NCBI RefSeq assembly: GCF_003323735.1
Contig: NZ_QOIM01000040.1
Span: forward strand, 124,001 to 188,000
Length of the DNA: 64,000 bases
DNA from: Streptomyces reniochalinae
Lineage (GTDB): Bacteria > Actinomycetota > Actinomycetes > Streptomycetales > Streptomycetaceae
Direction: 5' to 3'
The position numbers and the translations under genes are program-made. Of the stretch, positions 55,367 through 63,014 are shown piece by piece. The notes below the pieces were generated by a model. The model saw only the letters and a program-made list of their open reading frames with translations. It was not told where the DNA came from and searched no databases. The first letter of the stretch is position 1, and every line of letters starts with the position of its first letter.

Positions 55367-55780
55367 ATGGCATACGAAGTCGACAGGACCGACGAGCAGT
55401 GGCGGGCGGAGCTGACGCCCGAGGAGTACCGCGTGCTGCGCGAGGCCGGTACGGAGCGGCCGTTCACCGGCGAGTACAACGACACGGAGACGACCGGCGT
55501 GTACCAGTGCCGGGGGTGCGGCGCCGAGCTGTTCCGCTCCGACACCAAGTTCGCCTCCCACTGCGGCTGGCCCAGCTTCTACGACCCGGCGCAGAGCGAG
55601 GCCGTCGAGCTGCTGACCGACCACTCCCTGGGCATGGCCCGCACCGAGGTCCGCTGCGCCCGCTGCGGCTCCCACCTCGGACACGTCTTCGAGGGGGAGG
55701 GCTACCCGACCCCGACGGACCAGCGCTACTGCATCAACTCGGTCTCGCTGAAGCTGGTCCCGCGCGAGAGCACCGACTGA
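55367..55780 (+). CDS. msrB: Peptide-methionine (R)-S-oxide reductase
   Basis: This 137-aa enzyme repairs R-methionine sulfoxide. Two zinc CxxC motifs (C48/C51 and C97/C100), the catalytic C122 in QRYCINS, and the conserved SHCGWPSFYDP and SHLGHVFEGEGYPT. ATG at 55367 has GAGGAG 9 nt upstream; a GTG at 55343 overlapping the murC stop (GTGA) could add eight residues. It is probably cotranscribed with murC. Confidence 0.95.
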   Translation: MAYEVDRTDEQWRAELTPEEYRVLREAGTERPFTGEYNDTETTGVYQCRGCGAELFRSDTKFASHCGWPSFYDPAQSEAVELLTDHSLGMARTEVRCARCGSHLGHVFEGEGYPTPTDQRYCINSVSLKLVPRESTD

Positions 55781-56003
55781 AGCCCCGCGCCGCCCTCCCG
55801 CCGAGGGGCGTCGCGCACGTCACCGGGCGAGGCGCACCGCGGGACCACGGGAGGGCGGCGCGCGAAACGCGCGGGGGCGCGTTGTGTGCCTCGTCTCTCC
55901 CCTCGGAATACGGGACGGCCCCCGGCAGTTCCTTTGTACGCTGCACGTGAGTGGTAGACAGCGGTACGTACACAGCAGAAGAGAGAAGGGGCGGGGTCGA
56001 CGC

Positions 56004-57554
56004 GTGGGGGAGAGCGTGGGAGCGAGTGCCGGGGCGCACATACGCACCGAGGGGGAAGCGGGGGGCCGGGGAACGGGAGGCGGACGGTGGCTGGTGCCTG
56101 TCCTGGCGTTCGGCGGGATCTCCGTCGCCGTCATGCAGACACTCATCGTGCCGGTCGTCGCCCAACTGCCCACCCTGCTGGACACGTCCACATCCAACGC
56201 CTCGTGGGTGATCACCTCCACGCTGCTGTCGGGCGCTGTCGCGACGCCGATCATGGGGCGCCTCGGTGACCTGTACGGAAAGCGGCGGATCGTGCTCCTC
56301 AGCCTCGGGCTGATGGTTCTCGGCTCGCTGATCTGCGCCTTCACCTCCGCCCTGGTGCCCATGGTGGCCGGGCGGGCCGTGCAGGGCTTCGCCATGGGGG
56401 CCATTCCGCTGGGCATCAGCATCATGCGGGACGAGCTGCCACCCGAGCGGCTGGGCTCCGCCATGGCGTTCATGAGTTCCTCACTGGGCGTGGGCGGCGC
56501 GCTGGGGATGCCGCTGGCCGCGTGGGTCGCCCAGTACACCGACTGGCACGTGCTGTTCTTCGGGTCCGCGGGCATCGGAGCGGTGGCCATGGTGCTGGTG
56601 CTCCTCCTGGTGCCCGAGTCGCCGCTGCGGACCCCTGGCAGATTCGACGTGCTGGGCACCCTGGGGCTCTCCGCCGGTCTGGTGACCCTGCTGCTGCCCA
56701 TCTCCAAGGGCGGCGAGTGGGGCTGGGGCAGCCCGACGGTGCTGGGCCTGTGGGGCGCCTCCGCGCTGATCCTCCTGGCGTGGGGCCTGCTGGAACTGCG
56801 GATCAAGGACCCGCTCGTGGACCTGCGGACCACGGTCCGCCGCCAGGTACTGCTGACCAACCTGGCCTCAATCATGGTCGGGCTGGCCTTCTACGCGCTC
56901 ACCCTCGTACTGCCCCAGATCCTCCAACTGCCCGCCGCCACCGGCTACGGGCTGGGCCAGTCGATGGTCGTCTCCGGGCTGTGCGTGGCGCCCATGGGCG
57001 TCGCGATGATGCTCGTCTCCTCGCTGTCGGCGCGGCTGTCCCAGGCGCGGGGCCCCAAGGTGTCGCTGATGACCGGCTTGGTGATCCTCGCCGCCTCCTA
57101 CCTGCTGGGCACGATGCTGCTGAGCGCCGTGTGGCAGACCGTGCTGCTGTCCGTGCTGATCGGCGTCGGCATCGGCATCGCCTACTCCGCGATGCCCGCG
57201 CTCATCCTCGGCGCGGTGGACCCGTCCGAGTCCGGCGCGGCCAACGGGCTGAACACGCTGATGCGGTCGATCGGCACCTCGACGTCGAGCGCCGTGGTCG
57301 GTGTCGTCCTCGCCCGGATGAGCAGCCCGCTCGGCGCGGCACGCGTCCCCAACCTGGACGGCTTCCGTACCGCGTTCCTCATCGCCTCGGGAGCCGCGCT
57401 CCTCGGCCTGCTGATCGCGGCGTTCCTCCCGTCGTCCGCGACGAAGCGCGCGGCGGGGGCGGGGACCCACGGCGACCTGACCGACCCGCATCTGGTGCAG
57501 CGCGGCGGGCCGGGTGCGGACGACGAGCCGCACAGGGCGGCCGTTCCCCGGTGA
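56004..57554 (+). CDS. DHA2-type MFS transporter
   Basis: A 516-aa drug:H+ antiporter-like protein with 14 predicted helices. MFS loop motif GRLGDLYGKRR lies after helix 2; DHA2-type features include WVITSTLLSGAVATPIMG, GFAMGAIPLGISIMRDELPP and IGIAYSAMPALILGAVDPSESGAANG. The start is uncertain: GTG at 56004 is suggested by GAAGGGG about 11 nt upstream, but the open frame begins at 55884. The 220-bp upstream gap contains GTACGTAC (55964-55971) and TGTACG/CGTACA arms that could be an operator. Export of drugs or metabolites is the usual role; the substrate is unknown. Confidence 0.9.
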   Translation: MGESVGASAGAHIRTEGEAGGRGTGGGRWLVPVLAFGGISVAVMQTLIVPVVAQLPTLLDTSTSNASWVITSTLLSGAVATPIMGRLGDLYGKRRIVLLSLGLMVLGSLICAFTSALVPMVAGRAVQGFAMGAIPLGISIMRDELPPERLGSAMAFMSSSLGVGGALGMPLAAWVAQYTDWHVLFFGSAGIGAVAMVLVLLLVPESPLRTPGRFDVLGTLGLSAGLVTLLLPISKGGEWGWGSPTVLGLWGASALILLAWGLLELRIKDPLVDLRTTVRRQVLLTNLASIMVGLAFYALTLVLPQILQLPAATGYGLGQSMVVSGLCVAPMGVAMMLVSSLSARLSQARGPKVSLMTGLVILAASYLLGTMLLSAVWQTVLLSVLIGVGIGIAYSAMPALILGAVDPSESGAANGLNTLMRSIGTSTSSAVVGVVLARMSSPLGAARVPNLDGFRTAFLIASGAALLGLLIAAFLPSSATKRAAGAGTHGDLTDPHLVQRGGPGADDEPHRAAVPR

Positions 57555-57624
57555 CCCGGTGGCCGGTAATCCGGTGACCTGAGCCGGGCTGCACGCCGCG
57601 CCCCCGGTGCGCCGGCTCGTTTGC

Positions 57625-57652
57625 CGGGCCCGTGCGCCGTGGCACGGGCCCG
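57625..57652. terminator. Hairpin between the MFS and lpd-like genes
   Basis: The 11-bp stem CGGGCCCGTGC / GCACGGGCCCG (57625-57635 with 57642-57652) has a 6-nt loop and lies between convergent stop codons, serving both strands. Confidence 0.8.
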
Positions 57653-57663
57653 TCGCGCCGGGC

Positions 57664-59094
57664 TCACGCGTGCTGGTGCAGGCCCCTTCCGGCCAGCGTG
57701 AGGAACGTTTCGCCGACCGCCTCGCTCAGCGTGGGGTGCGGGTGGATGTGCTGCGCGATGTCCGCGGGCGCGGCGTCCCAGGCGACGGCCAGCTGGGACT
57801 CGGCGATCATCTCGGAGACGTGCGGGCCCACCAGGTGGACGCCCAGCACCCGTCCCTCGCCGCCCTGTTCGGCGACGACCTTCACCATGCCGCCCTGGCC
57901 GTGGACCATGCCCTTGGCCGTGGCCGTCAGCGGCATCACGTTGGCGCGCACCTCGTGCCCCGCCGCGCGGGCCTCCGCCTCGCTCAGGCCCACCGAGGCG
58001 GTCTGCGGGCCGGAGTAGGTCACGCGCGGCACGGCCGCGTAGTCCACGGGGCGCGGCGCCAGGCCCGCCAGCGTCTCGGCGACGACCAGTCCTTCCGCGA
58101 ACGAGGCGTGTGCCAGCCCCAGGGAGGGCGGCGGCAGCAGGTCACCGACGACGTGGATGCCGGGGACGGCCGTCTCGAAGGTGTCCCAGCGCGCGGGCGG
58201 CAGGTACCCCCGCTCGTCGGCCGTCAGCCCCGCGGCCCCGAGCCCCAGCCCGTCGGTGACCGGGACCCGCCCCACCGCGACCAGCAGCCGTTCGGCGGCG
58301 AGCGTCGTCCCCTCGCCCCTGGCCGGCCGGACGTGGGCCTCGACGCCCGGCCCGACGCGGTGCGCCTCCAGCAGCTTGGCGCCCGTCAGCACGGTGATGC
58401 CGCGTTTCTTCAGCGCGCGGGTCAGGTGGCGGCTGGTGTCCTCGTCCTCCAGGGGCAACAGCCTCCCGGCCGCCTCCACCAGCGTGACCTCGGCGCCCAT
58501 GGAACGGTGGAAAGAGGCGTACTCGACACCGATCGCGCCGCCGCCCAGCACCAGCACACTGCGCGGCAGGCCAGGAGCGAAGAGGGCGTCGTCGCTGGTG
58601 ACGATGTGCGCCCCGTCGGGATCGAGCCCGGGCAACGTCCGCGGCCTGGAGCCGGTCGCCAGCACGAGACCGCGCCGCGCCGTCCACCGCTGATCTGCCC
58701 CGTGCGCCGTGGTGGTGACGTCGACGTCGCGTGGACCGGCCAGCGTGGCGGTTCCCCGCACCACGGTGACGCCGGCCTCGACCAGCTGTCCCTCCACGCC
58801 CTTGTGGTTGCGCGAGACGATGTCGTCCCTGGTGGCGACGAGCGCGTCCCAGTCGACGCTGTCCAGCGTCGCCTTCACGCCCCACCTCTCGCGGGCCTCG
58901 GAGACCCCGTCGACCAGTTCGGCGGCGTGCAGCATCGCCTTGCTCGGCACGCAGCCCCGGTGCAGACAGGTGCCCCCGACCAGATCCCGCTCGATCAATG
59001 CGACGTCCAGGCCGAGGTGCGCGGCGCGAAGGGCCGTGCTGTAGCCGCCCGTTCCACCGCCGATGACGATCACATCTGTGCTGTTCCCGCTCAT
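57664..59094 (-). CDS. lpdA: Dihydrolipoamide dehydrogenase-like flavoprotein
   Basis: A 476-aa disulfide oxidoreductase: FAD motif DVIVIGGGTGGYSTAL, redox pair C43/C48 in GGTCLHRGCVPSK, NAD motif VLVLGGGAIGVEYASF, second FAD contact GIHVVGDLLPPPSLGLAH, and the C-terminal base in HIHPHPTLSEA. Full family length. It lies apart from any dehydrogenase-complex genes, so it could serve as a housekeeping E3 or a specialised lipoamide or mycothiol-related reductase. The ATG at 59094 lacks a ribosome site; CAGGCT 7 nt upstream suggests a leaderless transcript. Divergent from a LysR regulator. Confidence 0.9.
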   Translation of the reverse strand: MSGNSTDVIVIGGGTGGYSTALRAAHLGLDVALIERDLVGGTCLHRGCVPSKAMLHAAELVDGVSEARERWGVKATLDSVDWDALVATRDDIVSRNHKGVEGQLVEAGVTVVRGTATLAGPRDVDVTTTAHGADQRWTARRGLVLATGSRPRTLPGLDPDGAHIVTSDDALFAPGLPRSVLVLGGGAIGVEYASFHRSMGAEVTLVEAAGRLLPLEDEDTSRHLTRALKKRGITVLTGAKLLEAHRVGPGVEAHVRPARGEGTTLAAERLLVAVGRVPVTDGLGLGAAGLTADERGYLPPARWDTFETAVPGIHVVGDLLPPPSLGLAHASFAEGLVVAETLAGLAPRPVDYAAVPRVTYSGPQTASVGLSEAEARAAGHEVRANVMPLTATAKGMVHGQGGMVKVVAEQGGEGRVLGVHLVGPHVSEMIAESQLAVAWDAAPADIAQHIHPHPTLSEAVGETFLTLAGRGLHQHA

Positions 59095-59188
59095 GGGGCC
59101 AAGCCTGGTCTCCGGCTGGCAGATGAGTCCAACGCAATGCTTCTATGGAGGCGATGAACAGCGCTCATGAACAGGCGGGGGGCGGCTG

Positions 59189-60085
59189 GTGAGTCTGCGG
59201 CAGATGGAATACCTCGTCACGGTCGTCGAGGAGACGTCCTTCACCCGCGCCGCCGAGGCCCTGCACGTGACGCAGTCGGCGCTCTCGCACCAGATCAAGG
59301 CTCTGGAGCGCGAGGTGGGCGGCCCGCTGCTGGAGCGGCTGCCGCGCGGGGTGCGGCTCACGCCCATGGGGCGGGCGTTCCTCCCCGACGCCGAACTGGC
59401 CGTCCGCAGCGCCCGGCAGGCCCGCCGCGCCGCGCGGGCCGCGGCCGGGTCCTGCGGTGGCGAACTCCAGATCGCGACCGTGCACGGTCTGGCCGTCGGT
59501 GTCCTGACGGACGCGGTCGCGCGGATGCGGCGGCTGCACCCCGCCGTGGAGCTGCGGCTGCGCGAGTACGTGACGGAGGACGAGCTCCGTGAGCGGATGG
59601 CCCGCGGGATCGCCGACCTCGCCGTCGGCTACCAGCTGCCCGACTGGCCGGGCCCCTCCTGGGAGGTCGGCGAGGAGAAGGTGGTGCTCGTCGTCCCGCC
59701 CGGCGATCCGCTGCGCGGGCGTGCGCGAGACGGCGGCGAGCCGGTGCGCCTGGAGGAGCTGGCCGGCCGCGGCTGGGTGCGGTGCGGGATGGAGCCGTGG
59801 ATCGAGGGGCAGCAGTTCCTCGACCGGGTCTGCGGACAGGCGGGGTTCGTTCCGCTCACCGCCGTGCGCGTCGAGCATCCCACGACGGCCGCGCGCGTGG
59901 CCGCCGCGGGCGCGGGCGTCTGCCTGGTCTCCGCCCACCTGGCGACCTCGCTGGTTCCGGCGGACCAGCTGGTCGGTGTCGGACCGCCCTGGCGCCGCCC
60001 GGTGACGGCCTTTTGCCGCTCCGAGCCGACGGGCGCCGCGCACGCCTTCCTCCGCCTGCTGACCGAGGGGCGGCCGCTCGCGTAG
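59189..60085 (+). CDS. LysR-family transcriptional regulator
   Basis: A 298-aa LysR protein with N-terminal winged helix MEYLVTVVEETSFTRAAEAL and SALSHQIKALEREVGG, and an effector-binding domain from about 90. GTG at 59189. It is divergent from the lpdA-like gene across a 94-bp gap, the classical LysR arrangement, so control of that gene is likely. The gap holds two ATGAACAG direct repeats (59154 and 59167). The effector is unknown. Confidence 0.9.
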   Translation: MSLRQMEYLVTVVEETSFTRAAEALHVTQSALSHQIKALEREVGGPLLERLPRGVRLTPMGRAFLPDAELAVRSARQARRAARAAAGSCGGELQIATVHGLAVGVLTDAVARMRRLHPAVELRLREYVTEDELRERMARGIADLAVGYQLPDWPGPSWEVGEEKVVLVVPPGDPLRGRARDGGEPVRLEELAGRGWVRCGMEPWIEGQQFLDRVCGQAGFVPLTAVRVEHPTTAARVAAAGAGVCLVSAHLATSLVPADQLVGVGPPWRRPVTAFCRSEPTGAAHAFLRLLTEGRPLA

Positions 60086-60192
60086 CGGCGTCGCTGGACG
60101 GGCGGAACACCCCGGCGTGTCATGCGAACGTACGTACCCGCCCGGGGCCATTTCGTGCGTCCTGTGCGTGCCGGGGCGTGATCCACGCGGGT

Positions 60193-60198
60193 TAGCGT
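60193..60198 (+). promoter_or_regulatory. -10 element for a leaderless MFS transcript
   Basis: TAGCGT ends 6 nt before the ATG at 60205 and there is no Shine-Dalgarno, so transcription probably starts at the ATG. The same hexamer and spacing occur before 48157. Confidence 0.45.
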
Positions 60199-60204
60199 CG
60201 GGCG

Positions 60205-61527
60205 ATGGCTGGAGCACTGGTGACGACATACCGCACGGTGATCGGCCTGGGAGGGGGGCCACTCCTGCCCGCCGTCTCGTTCCTGGGACGGCTGCCGACC
60301 GCGATGTGCCAGCTCGGCTCGCTGCTGCTGGTGGCACGTACCAGCGGCAGCCTCGCCACCGCAGGTCTGGTGGGGGGCGCGTTGGCGGCTGGACAGACGG
60401 CGGGCGGGCCCGTGGTCGGGCGACTGGCCGACCGGCTTGGACAGCGTCCGGTCGTGCTGGTCGCCGCCCTCCTGAACGCGTGCGCCGTCACCGGCCTCGT
60501 CACCGGCGCGCTCGGCCACGCGCCGACCGCGGGCCTTGTGGCGCTCGGCGTCCTCGTCGGACTGAGCGTGCCGCAGGTGGGCCCGCTGTCGCGCTCCCGC
60601 ATGGTCGCGCTCGCCCGGCGCGGGGGAGCGGACGAGCGCACGGTATCGGGGGTGCTGTCACTGGAAGGCACCCTGGACGAGACCTCGTTCGTGCTGGGTC
60701 CCGCGCTGGTGGGAATCGCCGCGACGGTGGCGCACCCCGCGGTGGCGCTCGGCCTGGCGGCGGCGCTGCTCGCGGCGTGCGGCGTCGCGTTCGCGCTGCA
60801 TCCGACGGCGCGGGCCGTCGCACCGGCGCGCGGGGGCCGCGTGGGCGCCCTTCCCCTTGGCGGCGGCCTCCGAGTCCCCCGGCCCGCGGGCAGCGGCCGG
60901 CCGGGTGCCGGGGCCGGGCGTGGGGAGAGGCACCGGCGGCGCGGAACCGTCTACGCGCTGCGGGCCTCCGCCGCGTTGCAGGGCGCCATGTTCGGGGCCT
61001 GCCAGGCGGGCATCACGGCGCTCACCGAGGAACTGGGCGCCCCCGGCCAGTCGGGGCTGGTCTACGCCGCCATGGGCGTGATGAGTGCCGTGGTCGGGCT
61101 CGCCATGGCTTCGGTGCCACCCGCCGTGACGCTCACGGCCCGGTGGCGTGCGGCGACCTGTGCCGCCCTGGTGCTGGCCCTGCCGCTGCTGGTGGTGCAC
61201 AGCCTGGGGTGGCTGTACCTCGTGGTGGTGATCCTCGGCAGCGCGTACGCCCCGCACCTGATCACGCTGTTCTCCCTCACGGAGCGGGTGGTGCCCGCCT
61301 CCCGGATGGGCGAGTCGATGGCGTTCATGACCAGTGGCGTCATCGGCGGACAGGCCCTCGCCCTGATGGCCGCGGGCCCTGTGGCCGAGGGGTACGGTCC
61401 CGGCGCCGCCTTCGGGATCGCGGTGGGCACCGCCGCCGCGGCGTGCGCGCTCGCCTGGGCGGCTCGTCCTGAGAGGGCGCGGGACGGGCACGGCGGCGCG
61501 CTCGCGCCCGCCTCGTCGGCCGGGTGA
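60205..61527 (+). CDS. MFS transporter, 12-helix type
   Basis: A 440-aa transporter with about 12 membrane segments and the loop-2 motif GRLADRLGQRP. A long Arg/Gly-rich cytosolic loop (about 205-245, GRVGALPLGGGLRVPRPAG) separates the two six-helix halves, longer than usual. The second half has TLFSLTERVVPASRMGESMAFM. The start is set by the leaderless promoter signal. Substrate unknown. Confidence 0.85.
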   Translation: MAGALVTTYRTVIGLGGGPLLPAVSFLGRLPTAMCQLGSLLLVARTSGSLATAGLVGGALAAGQTAGGPVVGRLADRLGQRPVVLVAALLNACAVTGLVTGALGHAPTAGLVALGVLVGLSVPQVGPLSRSRMVALARRGGADERTVSGVLSLEGTLDETSFVLGPALVGIAATVAHPAVALGLAAALLAACGVAFALHPTARAVAPARGGRVGALPLGGGLRVPRPAGSGRPGAGAGRGERHRRRGTVYALRASAALQGAMFGACQAGITALTEELGAPGQSGLVYAAMGVMSAVVGLAMASVPPAVTLTARWRAATCAALVLALPLLVVHSLGWLYLVVVILGSAYAPHLITLFSLTERVVPASRMGESMAFMTSGVIGGQALALMAAGPVAEGYGPGAAFGIAVGTAAAACALAWAARPERARDGHGGALAPASSAG

Positions 61528-61879
61528 CCGCGCCGGGAGGCGCGCATGTCCTGTGATGGCGAAGTGAGCCGTATGCGGCGCGCCGGTCCGGGAGTTCGAT
61601 GGCGCGCCGGTCCGTGGGGTTCGATGGTGCGCCGGTCCGGGGTGGGAGGCGGCCGCGCCTGGGGCGAGGACCGGCTGACGCGCAGGGGGTGGGCGCCGTA
61701 CACCGGCGGGACGCTGGTGAACCACGCCATCGAGTACGGGCGGGATCTGACCCGGCCGGAGCGGACGGACGAGATCGCGCTGATGCCGCGGTCACCGCTG
61801 CGATGACTTTTCCCGTTCCCGCGGGTCTACCCTTCCGACAACGATGATCACAGATCACCGAAGGGGAGCAGGTGGCACC
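61528..61879. other. 352-bp gap with tandem repeats and no supportable gene
   Basis: It contains the 25-bp repeats at 61576-61645. A short plus frame ending at 61806 (RLTRRGWAPYTGGTLVNHAI, EYGRDLTRPERTDEIALM) looks partly protein-like but lacks a ribosome site and family resemblance. The last 80 bp are more A/T-rich and probably hold the promoter of the following reductase. Confidence 0.5.
61576..61645. repeat. Three 25-bp tandem repeats (GGCGCGCCGGTCCG...GTTCGAT)
   Basis: Copies at 61576-61600, 61601-61625 and a partial one from 61626 share GGYGCGCCGGTCCG followed by a variable G-run and TTCGAT in the first two. Non-coding as far as can be judged. Confidence 0.7.
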
Positions 61880-62527
61880 GTGACGCAGTTGCTGCGGGTC
61901 CAGAACTTCACCGTCTCGAGTGACGGATTCGGCGCGGGCGAGGGGCAGAGCCTGGAGCGGCCCTTCGGCCACGCCGATCCGATGAGCTTGATGAGCTGGG
62001 CCGGCGCCACGGCCAGCTGGAAGATGCGCACGGAGCCGGGAGGCAGCCGCGGCCTGGACGACTACTTCATCCGTGACTACGACCACAACATCGGCGCCGA
62101 GATCATGGGACGCAACAAGTTCGGTCCGCAGCGCGGCCCCTGGGAGAACGAGGAGTGGCAGGGCTGGTGGGGCGACGAGCCCCCCTTCCACACCCCGGTC
62201 TTCGTCATGACCCACCACACCCGCCCGTCCTTCACCTTGTCGGACACGACCTTCCATTTCGTCGACGACGACCCCGCCAAGGTCCTGGAGGGGGCGAAGG
62301 AGTCGGCCCAGGGCAAGGACGTCCGCGTGGGTGGCGGCGCCACGACGATCCGCGCCTTCCTGGAGGCGGACCTGGTGGACACCTTGCACGTGGTGGTGGC
62401 CCCGTCGATCACGCTCGGCTCCGGTGCCAGGCTGTGGGAGTCCCCGGACGAGCTGACCGACCGCTTCCACCTCGACGTGGTCCCGAGCCCGAGCGGGGTG
62501 GTGCACCACCTGTTCTGGCGGAAGTGA
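61880..62527 (+). CDS. Dihydrofolate-reductase-like (RibD C-terminal fold) protein
   Basis: A 215-aa protein of the bacterial DHFR-like reductase family: LLRVQNFTVSSDGFGAGEGQ, MGRNKFGPQRGPWENEEW, PVFVMTHHTRPSF and GGGATTIRAFLEADLVDTLHV. The family binds NADPH; physiological substrates are mostly unknown. GTG at 61880 is chosen because the conserved N-terminus starts there; ATG at 61844 is an alternative. Confidence 0.85.
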   Translation: MTQLLRVQNFTVSSDGFGAGEGQSLERPFGHADPMSLMSWAGATASWKMRTEPGGSRGLDDYFIRDYDHNIGAEIMGRNKFGPQRGPWENEEWQGWWGDEPPFHTPVFVMTHHTRPSFTLSDTTFHFVDDDPAKVLEGAKESAQGKDVRVGGGATTIRAFLEADLVDTLHVVVAPSITLGSGARLWESPDELTDRFHLDVVPSPSGVVHHLFWRK

Positions 62528-63014
62528 CGCGCCGAGAACTGTTCAGGACTCGACCCACCATGTGGCTGCTTCCTGCCCGGGGCGCCGAGGTGGACATGGG
62601 GCGGGGCGATGACGCGGCCGGCGCTCGGACCGAGCCGACGGCGGCGCCCGGGCCTGCTGGGAGTCGTGGGGCCTGGGGATCAGCGGTGAATTCCCCGTGC
62701 CGGTCGTGTCGGCGCGGTAGCGCGGAGCGTCCCCGAGGCGGTAGTACGGGGCCTTGTCGGTGCGTTGTCCCGTACCCGGAAGGAGTACGCGCGCCCCGGC
62801 AGGGCCCGCACAGGAGTGTCTCGGCCCCGTCGCGACGCCGCTGCGGGTTCGCCTCTGCGGCGGACCAGCGGGGGCCCGGCCGTCTCCTGAGCCCGTGCGC
62901 GCGTACGGGCACCCGAAGTTGACAGGGGTTACGGGTGCGGCTGTGAGAGGGCCGCAGTAGTCTTCCTTGATCGAACAGCGGGGGTCGGACCGGGGTGCGG
63001 AAGGCGGTGCGCAG
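62528..63014. other. 487-bp gap before the HEPN gene
   Basis: No gene is supported. TTGACA at 62919-62924 is a perfect -35 hexamer, and TAGTCT at 62958-62963 is a good -10, but they are 33 bp apart and so belong to different promoters or one is chance. CACCCG (62910-62915) and CGGGTG (62932-62937) flank the TTGACA and could form an operator. Confidence 0.4.

Noticed and set aside
62910..62963. TTGACA and TAGTCT as one promoter for the HEPN gene
   Set aside because: They are 33 bp apart, far beyond a workable -35/-10 spacing. They are noted only as separate elements.
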